A stretch of DNA of 64,000 nt, from positions 131,741,501-131,805,500 of the forward strand of contig CM066324.1 of NCBI GenBank assembly GCA_033807775.1, given 5' to 3'. The notes beneath the pieces were generated by a model. It made no database searches. It was not told where the DNA came from and saw only the letters and a program-made list of their open reading frames with translations. This stretch comes from Saussurea involucrata. Its lineage: Eukaryota > Streptophyta > Magnoliopsida > Asterales > Asteraceae. This document shows positions 1 to 11,544 of the stretch, piece by piece (position 1 is the first letter of the stretch; every line of letters begins with the position of its first letter). The position numbers and the translations under genes were made by a program.

Positions 1-228
1 GCGCGGCTCCCTGTTGGGTCGGTCGGTCGGATACTGTTTCGTCCGTAACTTTTCGTTATAGCCCCGTTTTCGCTCCGGAAAGAACCGTTGGACTCGTATT
101 CGAATTCCCCATCCAACAAGACCATAAAATCTAGGATTTAACCCCAAAACTTATTTTTCATATTTTTCTTAAAGATCGGTTCCACACTGATTCGACATTG
201 GACCTATCTGGAAATTACGGGTGTTATA
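1..228 (-). repeat. Partial 3' LTR, cut by the window edge
   Basis: Near-identical to 6523-6752 with a few substitutions. Its outer terminus reads gtgttata where the partner LTR reads gtgttaca, so the terminal TG/CA has mutated in this copy. The rest lies outside the window. Confidence 0.85.
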
Positions 229-3200
229 ATCCTCCCAACCTTAGGATGATTTCGTCCTCGAAATCTACATCCTTTACAATCCAAAGCCAACCGACTTACT
301 GTCGACCGTTAATCATCAATTCCTAACTGGAATCTAAATTCCCCCACACAGTCTTATAAGGACGAATCCTCGAATAATTTATTACCAACAAAACTCCTTC
401 AAGTACCCGTTACTTGACCGTAACAACATTCTAACCACTGGGATAACTCCTAGTTAGACGACTCCGGTTGTCTCCCAACCTTAGATGTTCCATACTTCCC
501 AATCATACTACATTTACATGTTCTTAACTTTTCTCTCCAATTCAACCCGACGTTCAATCACTACCAACATCAACCAAAACTTCAGAATCCTCAACTAATC
601 CCGCTAATGGACTAGTATTTACTCTCAGCGGATCCTACCAATTTTAACACCAACGGTCATCACTGACCCATCAGCTACACAATCCCAAGGATGTGTCCAA
701 TTATCAAAAATCAAGTTGACAGTTTCTCTTACCACGCAAGGAAAGTCATTTCCCTAAATCCTCTTATCACAAAAGAGCATCTTAAGATTACTACTTCCAT
801 TACCATCATTCTTTTAAATGGCTACAATCCCCCGATTACACTAAAGGTGCTTGGCCTCAAGCCCAAAAGTCGATACCTAAATATATCACCTACCTCAAAT
901 AGGTTACCGCGCATTTATTCTCTTAATTACAAAGGCCATCATCCCTTAACCGATACCATTCAGTCTACGGTATTATCACACGTGAAATACTCAAGCTTCC
1001 ACCGTCGAAGTGCTACACGCATTTACTCTTAACCGGGTTACTTACCCTTTCTAAGGTCCTAACGAGTTCAAGGTTTTCAAGTGCGTTATTCCATAAATAT
1101 GCCACTCAACAAAGCCTTTCACAAAAATATCTCAACACAAAGATTTTCACGTCACATAAATCGTACGCATAGAAAACTACTATCAAATCGGTAGTTACGC
1201 AAAATGGACACGCTCGTCCCACATGAAAATCATGTTGAAAATTATTTCATTGCAGTTCAGTTTTCCCACAAAACGCAAAAGCAAAATAAACAATTTCTTT
1301 AAAGTGGACGCCACGGTTCTAGTATGGATTGACTCACGAAAGGCATGTAAAGTGACTGCTCGACCTTAAACGGGGTGCAACACAAGGTGTGCACGTATTT
1401 CAAAAGAGTCCAAACGACATTTGACTCCAAATTCTTTTCTGACCATAAAATCGTATGGGACCAGGTTTCCCCAATACATTTTGCGCGCGTCAGTTTATTA
1501 TACAAAAACAAGGAAACAATTCCTACTTACACCTCAGTCAAAACTCAAAACGACTTGTGCAATTCCCCTATTTAAAACAAACTCGTACGTTTCCATTACT
1601 TGAAAACATCGACTAAAACATCATAAAACCTCACATTGGGGTAGGCATGCAAGCTTGTAACATTTCCATTAGTAATTTTCTTGAAACGAAATAACATGTA
1701 TCAAATGGTTCGTGACCAGATTTCAAGAGATGAAACTCTTTAAATCAATTTCCCAAAATTTCTCATTCGGTCCTATAATGACATTTGAATAAAAGGTTTT
1801 CCGGCAAAACTTGCACACAACAATGCGTTTGTCCAAAACATACGAGGAAAGAAGTGTTAATAATTTGTTGACACCAAAAAGGGTTCAAACCTATTTTCAA
1901 ATCTCAAATTGCACCCACGGTGCACATCAATGTTCAAAACATAAGAATTCCACGCATCATAATTTTATACAAACAAGTTTTCTAAAATCTTTATCACGAA
2001 GCACTTTCCTCAAAATTCCGTACTTGGAACATAAAACGTCGAAACGTCATTGCTTAAAATGTATTTGTCAAAATATTTAAAATACACATTTCCTCCAAAC
2101 CAAAAGGTTTTCAATTTTCCAAAAAATATTCAGCAAATCAAAATTGACCAATGTCAACGACTCATACATTTGTGTTTTTCAAATATCACGTATTGTAAAC
2201 CATCTGTGATCCTCACACCTCTAAAACATGCTTTGACCAAATGGTCTCTCATTTAAACAAGGAGTTAATAAAACATTTTCATGCACGTCTCGTTTAGCAA
2301 AGTGTCGAGAAAACAATGGTTACCAAGCTATGCATACCCCTAAGTCGATATAACACATTTTACATAAAAATGCTAATAAAACATTTAACTGACCAAAAGC
2401 GCACCAAGCAAATTATTGTGAATCGTCACCAAAAATGTCCTTTCATGCATCTTAAGCCACGTATAAATCAATCCATACACTGAACTATTTGCAATAAAAT
2501 ACTTACTAACACAAACACTTGAAAGAAAAGTTATGCGACACTAGAATTCCAAACTCATCTTTTCTTAGTCGCCTTATGGCATAAAATTAACTTTTCTCAA
2601 CAAAACTCAAGTGGGACCAAATGCCCAACATAACTCGTAAACTTTTCACATAAGCAAATAGAGTATGCACATAGTAAAATTATACTCACACGACTCAACA
2701 TGCCGTAAAACAAAACTCCATGAACCTCAATGGACTCAACGACTCCAAGTCAATAAAACGGCGCTAAACATCATGCTTCCCAAAGCCAAATTGCTATAAG
2801 CAAAATCATAAATGAGACGCCAAAAACCCAAAAATTCCCTTCTCGGGTAATACCCCATAAACAACGTTGTTTAACAACTCACATTAAACAAATTCCCAAA
2901 ATAACTTTACATAGATATTATGGAAGATAGCTTTCCGCCCAAACTCTAACATATGTGGAGGAGATCCAATGTTAAAGTCACAAGCCGTAGTCATTGCCCA
3001 ACCTCTTAAACATCATAAAAATATGATTATCATTATATCCGAAACCAATGTTGAACAATAATGAAATAAAGCAAAACAAATCCGGGCGGAGTTTGCAACT
3101 CTCGCAATAAAATGGTTTCATGCACGTTCAAAACCATGATTTGAAATCTTGTGTGTGCTAATCATTTTCTCAAAATTCAAAACACAATCCATATAAGGAT

Positions 3201-3801
3201 TGGAAACACAAGAAATAATTGATGCAATTTATTTCCAAAATAACTTTGTGCATGACTTAGTCGGCATTCAACGTCTCAACTCATACTCTTCCAAATCTCT
3301 CCGGTCCACTATTGTCATCCGGATGCTTTCACCATCTTAAGGTGTGTTGGGAATTACATCAATTAACCTTACGGTTTTTCCTCGAATCAAAATCGGCTCA
3401 ATAAGCCTATGGTTCTAGTCCAACCATCAATCTTGACCTGAAACGGTCTACTTAAAGCAAATATCATGCTCATCATCACTCCAAGTGACTAATACTAGAA
3501 TCGTCCATCTATTCCAACGACTACTAGCTTAGAACCTCCTTCACTACCCCATCGATCATCACATGAAAGCAATTCAAGTATGCATATGTACTAGTAGGTT
3601 CACCATGACACTGGCCAGGTGAACGCACCGTACATGCTTATCCTTGCTACTCTCAACATGATTCTCGTTTCTAAAAGCTTCATCAACTTCAAAACATCCT
3701 ATCTTAAAGTGCCTAAAGGTGAATTTCACTCTCATTTACTTAAACAAACACTAGTTTGAGTATAGGTATCCAAAATCAACACCTAAATCTCTCAAACTTA
3801 T
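229..3801 (-). other. Internal region of the retrotransposon, no coding domain recognised
   Basis: AT-rich sequence with only short scattered ORFs, the longest 113 codons (691-1032, plus strand) with no recognisable motif. The G-rich polypurine-like tract at the left edge and the Met primer site at the right edge bracket it. I see no zinc knuckle, no protease or RT catalytic motif and no integrase motif on the expected minus strand. It may be a spacer of a non-autonomous element or a decayed coding region. Confidence 0.6.
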
Positions 3802-3813
3802 GCTCTGATACCA
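3802..3813 (-). promoter_or_regulatory. Primer binding site, initiator Met-tRNA type
   Basis: The minus strand reads TGGTATCAGAGC immediately inside the LTR edge, the classic plant primer site complementary to the 3' end of initiator Met-tRNA. It identifies the 3817-6752 copy as the 5' LTR of a minus-strand element. Confidence 0.85.
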
Positions 3814-3816
3814 ACT

Positions 3817-6752
3817 TTTAACACCCTCAAATTTGGAACGAGCAACTAACTTTAAAATTCAATAAAATAACCAAAATAGATAAATCTTTTCTACAATTCC
3901 TTCATCAAAATACCTCAGAATTAAAACATCATAATTTCTACAGTTAATAACTTAAAACGGGCGTCACTTAACATAACACAAGTTGCTAGTCCAAACAAAT
4001 GCGGAATACTTCACTAATCAAGTCACCTCTCGTGCACTCTACTAGCACTCGCCACTTCACAATGTAGCTAGAGCTACCCCAACCTGAGCCTGTTGCACAT
4101 GCCGACAAATAAAAAGGGTTAGGCTTACGCCTAGTGAGTTCAAGCATTTTATCATGACTATATAAAATCATAAATCGGAAATTAGTAGCTTTAGTCATGA
4201 TTCAATAAATCTTTAATGAAAGTTTGTGACAAAGGTTATCATTTCCAAAGCGTTCCCAAATATGACATAAATGACTCATTTTCCAACGCACCCAAAATCC
4301 ATGGGAATCCTCCCCAAAAGTGTAAAGCGTTTTCCAAAAATGAGTTACGAATCCCAACCCACTCAAATACGTTCGTAAATCTAGTTTTAGGCAAAACCTT
4401 CAAATACGGTTGACAATACATACTCAACCCGTGAGACATGGAAACCATCCATTTACATATAATCTTTCATTGGAAACATAATACGAAGCAAAACTTACGC
4501 AAACGTAAAATGTATTAAAATCCAAATACCATAAAATAAAACTCCAGCAGTTAAAACATCCAATAAGAATGTAACATAAATCCGCCCATCAGTCATGGAA
4601 AACAATCCATATGCATGTAATATAACCTCAACAATGTGAATAGATAAAATACCCGAAATCAACACCCTTCGGTGACGGGGGAGACCCGATCTCATCGAGT
4701 GTGGCAAACACATAAATTAAACCACGATTAAATAAATGTAGGTAAGCTTCTTGGATGTGGAAAACGGATGACATCAACCATACTAGGTCTTTAGTCAATC
4801 CTTGGCATCAATCATACTAGATCTTTAGCCCATCTTAGACATCAACCATACTAGGTCTTTAGTCCATCTCAGACATCAACCATACTAGGTCTTTAGTCCA
4901 TCTTTGGCATCAACCATACTAGGTCTTTAGCCCCTCTTAGACATCAACCATACTAGGTCTTTAGTCCAAGCCCTCAAGTTCAACCATACAAGGTCTTTAC
5001 CTTGGAAAACCAACCATCCAAAACAAGCTTACATAACTTAAAAATTCATACATGACCTCAAAAGAATAACTAATGCATTCAAATCATGTAAACTCCAAAT
5101 ATGATGCAATTCATGCAACTCAAACCCCAAGCCCACGTCGAGCTTATAAAAAATCGGGTGAATGCCCTCGAGACTCAACCGAGTCCAAAACCGAGCCCTC
5201 TGCTCAAAAGATCTAATGATCATTTATCAATATCAATTCATGCAAATGAAATGCATCTAACTCACATCATGCAACACACACTCCGAGGCATGATAATCTC
5301 ACAACCCCTTCATTGCCACCTTCCCAATGAAGTCAAATCATATATGCATCTATATGTACACGTATATGCAACTCTTTTATTACTTGACAATGCATATAAC
5401 TCACTAAGGTTCATTAGTCCCAAAGGTACTAAGAATAAATCATCAAACGGTCTTCACACATAAGACCAACACTTAAACCGACACGTATTCGAATAAAATG
5501 CAATTAAGCATATAACACATCCAAGACTCCATCTCGAGTCACTAAAACCGGCAAACACTTAAAAGACTCATTTGAGTATAAATCAAGCCTTTAAGGCCAA
5601 AATAAATGTTTGGTTAAATACGTGTCACTCACACGGTTACGTAAACCCAAATGCATCGTTACCCAAAATATTTATCTTTTAATTCCTCAATAGGCCATCG
5701 GCCCCAAAATAAAGGTTTACAACTCTTAAAACATTCACATGGTCGGATTGACCAAAATCCCCAACTCGCACGTTCACACTTTAAAATGTGCCACATCATA
5801 GTTATCACATAATCACAAAACACTAAAAGTGTATTTTGACCAAATAACCTTCACTTATGCAACAAATTAACAAAACCTCTTTCACTCGTGATTTATTCAT
5901 CAATCACTCAAAATCCCCAAATGTGGGTGTTTTTACAAGATTTGTAAAGTTCAACACTTTGATTAAATCAAAACCCACTAATTAACTCAACAAGTGATAA
6001 TTTCATATAAAGCACACAAATACTTTAAAAGAAACATTTTGGCATGTACAAAGTTTTCACAAGCAACTTGAACTCACCTTGCTAGATTTAGGCTAAATCT
6101 AGATTTTTTCCCAAACGTAAGCTCCCTTGAAGAACTTGAATCCTCAATCCCAAAACTTCCAAAAACCTAGATCCACAAGTTTCCAACCATAAATAATCAT
6201 CCCCAAACACTTATATATGTTTCCCCTAACATAAAACATCCAAAAATCACCAAAACACCAAAACCCTAACTTCTTAGATGAAGAAAAGTGAGAAGTTTAC
6301 CTCAACCACCACCAAATACTCTTGGATCATTCATCATACTTAAAAACTCTTTCTAGATCCTTGAAGAGTTCTCAAAAACGAAACCGTAGCAACTTGAATC
6401 ATCAAAATCGGAGTTGGGATGCAAAAGTTATGAAGGTTTGAAGTATGAGGCTGAAATTCGCGTCTTAATACACCAGACCATTCCCGCGGTTTGTCCGGCG
6501 ACTTTGAAGTCGCGTGGAAAGCCGCGCGGCTCCCTGTTGGGTCGGTCGGTCGGATACTGTTTCGTCCGTAACTTCTTCGTTATAGCTCCGTTTTCGCTCC
6601 GGAAAGAACCGTTGGACTCGTATTCGAATTCCCCATCCAACAAGACCATAAAATCTAGGATTTAACCCCAAAACTTATTTTTCATATTTTTCTTAAAGAT
6701 CGGTTCCACACTGATTCGACATTGGATCTATCTGGAAATTACAGGTGTTACA
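3817..6752 (-). repeat. 5' LTR, about 2.9 kb
   Basis: Outer edge ends gtgttaca at 6752; inner edge is tttaacaccc at 3817, which corresponds to tgtaacaccc in the related solo LTR at 26142-29254. The two LTRs share order and content: the stem-like ends, a block around 4660-4700 matching 26845-26890, and a tandem array of 'catcaacc...tctttag' units. A length near 3 kb is normal for Tekay-type LTRs. Confidence 0.8.
4771..5000. repeat. Tandem array of ~34-bp units inside the LTR
   Basis: About seven units, each containing catcaaccatactaggtc followed by tttag and a variable spacer. The homologous position in the solo LTR at 26142-29254 holds a longer array of shorter, diverged units, so the array evolves quickly within this LTR family. 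Confidence 0.85.
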
Positions 6753-6961
6753 CTTTTAGCCCCAAATAGCGGGCCCCATCGAGGGAGGGGCCAAAAGTGA
6801 AAATTTCGGCCCACCGCAAGACCAAATCGCGGGCCACGTGGGCCTGGTCCGCGATCGTAGAGTCCATCGCGGGATCGTGGTGTATTTCTACAAAATGGCT
6901 CCGAGGTTTAGGCATTTCTGCAAGTCAAAGTCAAACTTTAGATATTTTAATAAATTCCCCT
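6753..6961. mobile_element. Remnant of a Mutator-like element
   Basis: The stretch has the composition and phrases of the neighbouring MULE terminal repeats (gggccaaaagtgaaaatt, gcgggatcgtgg, tatttctacaaaatgg) and ends ttttaataaattcccc, a worn copy of the MULE end ttttaattaatttccc. Its other end is missing because the retrotransposon boundary sits at 6752, suggesting the retrotransposon inserted into this older MULE. Confidence 0.55.
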
Positions 6962-7028
6962 TATTTAAAACTATTAGTTAATATATATTTTTTTCGAAAA
7001 CTTGTTTTAACAAATTAAAATTTTATAG

Positions 7029-7037
7029 TATATATAA
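7029..7037. repeat. Target-site duplication of the autonomous-type MULE (left)
   Basis: tatatataa, identical to 11874-11882 on the other side of the element. Nine bases is the standard Mutator target duplication length. Confidence 0.85.
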
Positions 7038-7460
7038 GGGAAATTAATTAAAATACCCCAAGTTTGACCAACTGTTACCGAAATACCCTAAATTTTTTCC
7101 ATTTTGCAAAAATACCCTAAATACCCGCGATGGATCCCGCGATCGCGGGCTAGGGCTGACGTGGCACGTACTTTGGGTACAAATACCCGCGATGGATCCC
7201 GCGATCGCGGGCTAGGGCAGACGTGGCACGTACTTTGGGTACAAATGCCCCGCGAAGCCCCTCAACTTTGGCCGCGGTGCACTTTTGGTCCCTGCCCGCG
7301 ATGGACCAAAATTTACAGTTTTGGTCCCTGAAAATTTACACTTTCAGCCCCTGTACTTAGACGAATCTTGCATGCTTTTACTGTTTTTTTCCACTATTAT
7401 TGTACTTTGAAGACCGATTTGTGGTTGAAATTCATTTGCATGTTTGAGATTTCATCCATA
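7038..7460 (+). repeat. Left terminal inverted repeat of the MULE
   Basis: Inverse of about 11545-11873, matching through the blocks around gcgaagcccctcaactttgg and tttgtggttgaaattcattt. It carries an extra direct duplication of about 64 bp (7121-7184 and 7185-7248) containing the palindrome cgcgatcgcggg, which the right repeat lacks. It probably contains the promoter of the small ORF that begins at 7583. Confidence 0.85.
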
Positions 7461-7582
7461 AATATCAGTAATATGCAATTCACAATTCACACTTGATCTT
7501 GCTTTCTTTCTTGATTTCTCTCTTGCTTTCTTTCTTTGAATTGCTTTCTCTCTTGATTTCTCTTATCTCATTTCATCCACAA

Positions 7583-7906
7583 ATGGCATCGTCATCAAAC
7601 CCTAAGTCTACTCCTGAAAAAATGCCACCTCAAATCGAGGCCGCCATAGCAAAAAAGGAAAAGGAGATAGATGAACTAACAGAAGAGTGGAAAAAAATTA
7701 TGGACAGGAAGGCAGTCCATTTGAGAAAGATCGAAGAGGAAGACAGGGAGATCAAAAGGATGAAAGGGGATATAAAAGCTAGGGAGGCTCGTGTTCGTCG
7801 AGAACAAGAAGCAATTCACCATATTCTGCAAGACTTCGCAATTATTCAAGCGAAGGTAAACGAGAAGCAAGCTTGGATTGATGAAACTAAATCAATTTTT
7901 AAGTAG
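7583..7906 (+). CDS. Small coiled-coil protein encoded in the MULE
   Basis: The predicted product has 107 residues starting MASSSNPKSTPEKMPPQ. The frame is open further upstream, but those codons are a run of hydrophobic residues from a tct-rich leader, so I prefer the ATG at 7583. After a Ser/Pro-rich head, almost the whole chain (residues about 18-105) is a highly charged helix rich in Glu, Lys and Arg, with heptad-like spacing as in a coiled coil. No catalytic, zinc-finger or membrane motif is visible. It lies about 120 bp inside the left terminal repeat and converges on the transposase gene, the position mudrB holds in MuDR. It could be an accessory transposition factor or a captured host gene fragment. 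Function is unknown. Confidence 0.55.
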   Translation: MASSSNPKSTPEKMPPQIEAAIAKKEKEIDELTEEWKKIMDRKAVHLRKIEEEDREIKRMKGDIKAREARVRREQEAIHHILQDFAIIQAKVNEKQAWIDETKSIFK

Positions 7907-8040
7907 GTGGTGGTTGTTTTAGTTGTTTTGTATTTTTTTTCTTGTTTTGTATTTTTTTTACTGTGTTGTTGTTTTGTATTTTTTGTTGTTGTTAATTTCT
8001 CTGAAAAGTAGTTTTTAAGCCGCTGAACCACGGTTAGGTT

Positions 8041-8270
8041 GGATACATCATGCAAGGTCAAGTCAGAGGTTACCTCATTCTTGGGCCTACTTCACTTGTA
8101 GAATATATGACAACCCTCAACTCATTTGCTAAAGTGTGTGCGGGTTGTGGTACACAATGGCCATACGTGGTTGCAAAAGCAGAAGCCGTTGAAGAAGGGT
8201 CAGAAAGATTGAAGATGAAGAGCATGTTGGATGGAATACAAACTAGCTGTGTTATCAATGTTTATTTAAA
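8041..8270 (+). other. Open stretch between the two MULE genes, possibly a captured fragment
   Basis: A plus-strand frame from the ATG at 8050 starts MQGQVRGYLILGPTS and includes the phrase AKAEAVEEGSERLKMKSMLDG before running into AT-rich repeats. The composition looks coding-like up to about 8245, but I recognise no family. MULEs often carry host gene pieces; this could be one, or a further exon of the small coiled-coil gene. Confidence 0.3.
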
Positions 8271-8503
8271 AGCATATGTATGTGTGTATATATCTAATAT
8301 GAATATATTTATCATTTACAAACTAGTTGTGTTATCAATGTTCATTTAAAAGCATATGTATGTGTGTATATATATCATTTACAAATCAGTGTTTAGATCA
8401 ACAGTATCATATGTGTTTGTTCCAACAAAAATGTCAAGAAATGATCATTTCCAGATCTTACAGATAAAGGTCTCCTTTTTTAAGTCTTATTCTTCTTCAT
8501 ATA

Positions 8504-8535
<32 letters not shown>

Positions 8536-8830
8536 CTAAAAAGCTAGAAACTTGCTTCCATTCTTGCTACTAATCTTTCTTGCTATATAAACAGACATGT
8601 GTACTCAGAGTTAACATTCACTGCCATGGTAACAATCAACCTTTCTTCTTTCTTTCGCTTATCATATCAAACTATTATTTTCTTTATGTGTGTAAATATA
8701 TAATACGAATATATATATCATTTACAAACTAGCTGTGTTATCAATGTTCATTTAGAAGCATATGTATGTGTGTATATATATCATTTACAAATCAGTGTTT
8801 AGATCAACAGTATCATATGTGTTTGTTCCA
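8234..8830. repeat. Three imperfect direct copies of an AT-rich segment inside the MULE
   Basis: Copies begin near 8234, 8318 and 8724. Each has ctagttgtgttatcaatgtt or a close variant, then aagcatatgtatgtgtgtat and atcatttacaaa. Copies two and three continue together through gatcaacagtatcatatgtg to tttgttcc (ending about 8431 and 8829). The third copy directly abuts the 3' end of the transposase gene. A (TA)n run at about 8511-8535 lies between them. Confidence 0.8.
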
Positions 8831-11350
8831 TATGGTTCAAGCTGTGACGGGCCCGGGGTGTGACTGACAGAATGTCTCCTTGGCACGGTTGAAGGGGCGG
8901 GATTTGGACACTCTCCACGAGTGTGTCCTACGCATTGGCACCGAGTACATCTTCGTTGTATCGAACTTTCACCACGTGATGGACGTCGGTCGTTCTTTCT
9001 CGGTCTCCCGGCCCTGTTCTTATCCATTAAAGGTGGATAGCATGGTGGAAGCGGGTCGGGTGGATACACCCATGCTGCAGGGGGTCCAGCTGGGTTTATT
9101 ACCTCCACGTATGTTTTCCGGTAATAATCGGACGTGAAGAAAGGTACAGCCAAGTCGCTGCAATCTGTACGACCCATATATGTTGCTGCAGCGATGGCAT
9201 GGCCGCACGGTAACCTAGATTTATCCCATTCGCGACACGAACAAAGGTGGTCTTCCATATTCACAATCGCGTGAATATAGTCATCATGCACCTCGTACTT
9301 CCCATACCCGATTGCTCTTACCGGCCATGTCGCCGCACGACGCGCCCTGTACTGAACGATATTCTCCGTCGTTGGTGTGAGTGCATTTTGCATCTCAGCT
9401 CCTTTTAGGCGTCGAATTTGGTACCACTCTTGTTGAAAGGCCCGAAAGTAGTCCATAAGATTAATAATCGGACATCTACGCGCAAAACGGGAGAGTGCAT
9501 TCACAGACTCTGCACTATTCGAGGTCAGAATGTCATACCGTTGTCTAGGAAAATGGGCCGCGGACCACCTCTCCTGTCCAGCATCGTCAAAGACTTTGGC
9601 TGCTTCCTTGACACTGTATCGTAGCATATTCATGTACTTGTTAAACTCCCGATCCGTATATGCTCTGCATGCCGCCCAATAGACATCCTTGTAGGTGGTA
9701 ATACGTTTGTCCTTGGATTTGGCGTTCATCTCCAAATGTCGACAGCATATGGCGTGAGGGGCGTTTGGGTACATGGCAGAGATTGCGGCGCTTATGGAAG
9801 GAGCCCTGTCAGACATAAACACCAACCCTTGCGGGTCTCCGATAGCTTGTCTCAACATGGACATAAACCAAGTCCACTCGTCCCCGGTTTCAGACTTGCC
9901 TACGCCGAAAGCTACTGGAACGATGGAGTTATCCCCGTCCATGGAAACCGCCAGGAACATCATACCCAAGTAACGGCCCTTTAAATGGGTTGCGTCTATT
10001 ATCAGGACACGACGTAGATTTGCCACAAATATGCGGATCTGCAAAAACATAGGTTAAAATGTTATAGTTTATAATGTGTAAATGTTATAGTTTATAACGT
10101 GTAAACATATGACGTGTTAAAATACGTACCGCGGGTCCAAGGGCCACGAAGCACATCTCAAACCGTCCACGTGAATCCGTCCGTAGCTGCGTGACAGTAC
10201 CAGGGTTCTGCAGCTGCAAATTATATAAATATGTCGGGAGTCGTTCATACGACTCCTCGAACGTGCCTCTCACCATAAACAGTGCATGGCAGCGCGCACG
10301 CCACGCTTGGTGGTAATCAATCGTGACGCCGAACTGCCGGTGAACGTCGTGGACGATGTCCTTTGGACGCAATGACCTGCTAACATCAAGAAATTTGTTT
10401 TTCAGGATCGCACCCAAATTCTTTTTGCCGGCTTGTTTGTGGTGGGGATTAAGTTGCGTCCTCGTACAAGTGTGTACGTCGTGCAACTTTCTAATCATTA
10501 TCGCCCCTCCTTTGGGACCCGTGTGAATCGCGTACAACCTCCACTCACAATTTTCTCTAGCACATTCAACTACGTATTTGCTTTTGTCAGATGCCTGCAC
10601 GCGACTTTGGAAACCCTCTTCCAAGAACTTGAGTCCGATCTGACTTGCTAAGAGATCCTTCGAATCGAATATCTGACCTGCTGTTAAACTTTCACTGCGA
10701 ATATAAGGTGTAGGTTCGTAGCTTTGTGTCTGGGTATGGGAGTCTGGAAGAATATGGGGCATATCAAAAAAGTCATTTATCTGACTACATGATTTTCTAC
10801 TAGGGGTATATTCTTCGTGATCATCATTATCGGTGTCTGATCTGTCTATTTCAGAATTACCCGTTCTGAAAACATGGGTTTCGTCATCAGCAACTCCAGC
10901 AGTACGCCTTTCGTGTGGTTGTGGTGGTTGTTGTTGTTGAGAATCAGGCTGCTCTATTTGTTGAGAATCAGGCTGCTCTATTTGTTGAGAATCACCCTCC
11001 TCGTCACCGTCGTCGTCACCGTCGTCGTCACCGTCGGATACGCCGGGATACACAAAGAGTAATGGGGGTCTTTCTGAATCGACTGCAAGGTGCAGAAAAG
11101 TAGAGATATCCCCATCATTGGATAAATCCACAAATGACTCATCGCCATTTTTAAACACTAACTTGCAAATATCAGAAGAGTTGATTCCACATTTTTGCAT
11201 GGCGTATGCAACAAACTTCTGATAAGTATAGTTTACTGACACTTTTACACCATGCTTAGATTTATAAGCAAAATTCCACTCATTGTTATCTTGCACCCAT
11301 TCACCATCAAAACAGAAATATAGCTTAGCTTTTGCAACAGATGAACTCAT
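8785..11350 (-). CDS. MULE transposase (MuDR-type), two exons
   Basis: The product cuts and rejoins DNA at the MULE ends. Exon 1 is 11350-10130 and exon 2 is 10038-8785. The 91-base intron (10129-10039) begins GTACGT and ends TTTTTGCAG, is phase 0, and joins to an uninterrupted 824-residue frame. In order: a PB1-like N terminus (about 1-105); an acidic, Gln/Pro-rich linker with two copies of DSQQIEQP; a MuDR/FAR1-type zinc finger (CARENCEWRLYAIH ... HDVHTC, about 265-300); the MULE catalytic core with Asp in IIDATHLKG (about 422) and FMSDRAPS (about 484) and the CCRHLEMN motif; a SWIM zinc finger (CSCREWDKSRLPCGH, about 673-687); and a CCHC knuckle (CTRCQCVGHTRGEC, about 771-784). The start codon is about 200 bp inside the right terminal repeat. 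All key residues seem present, so it may be functional. Confidence 0.92.
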
Positions 11351-11544
11351 TTTTTCAGTAGTATCTCAAACACAAAATATTGCAGAAAGAAATATTGCAA
11401 CAATGAAATCGTTGTGTGAGGATTATGGCTTGCATTTTACGTCTATTTATCAATGAAACAACCAACATATCAGAAAACCAATCTCTCATTTCATCCACAA
11501 ACTGGTATTCCAAAAACATTGATTTAACATTGATTCAAACATGC

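Larger units (their letters stand above)
1..6752 (-). mobile_element. Minus-strand chromovirus-like LTR retrotransposon without visible gag-pol (left end outside window)
   Basis: Bases 1-228 repeat the right end of the LTR at 3817-6752 (compare 6523-6752), so the window opens inside the left, 3' LTR. Next to the right LTR, on its inner side, the minus strand carries TGGTATCAGAGC (3802-3813), the usual primer site for initiator Met-tRNA. Next to the left LTR the minus strand carries GATTTCGAGGACGAAATC followed by a G-rich stretch (about 229-275), a context typical of Tekay/Del chromoviruses. This fixes the orientation as minus. The internal 229-3801 has no long open frame and I recognised no gag, protease, RT or integrase, so it looks like a non-coding derivative (LARD type) or heavy decay. 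The lineage is inferred from the primer site, polypurine context and long LTR only. Confidence 0.8.

Noticed and set aside
691..1032. 113-codon plus-strand ORF as a host gene
   Set aside because: It runs antisense to the retrotransposon direction, has no recognisable motif and no upstream or splice context.
4771..5000. CRISPR or coding tandem repeat
   Set aside because: Direct repeats without spacers and without an open frame through the array, inside an LTR.
9736..9984. Plus-strand ORF of 82 codons
   Set aside because: Shadow of the MULE transposase catalytic region.
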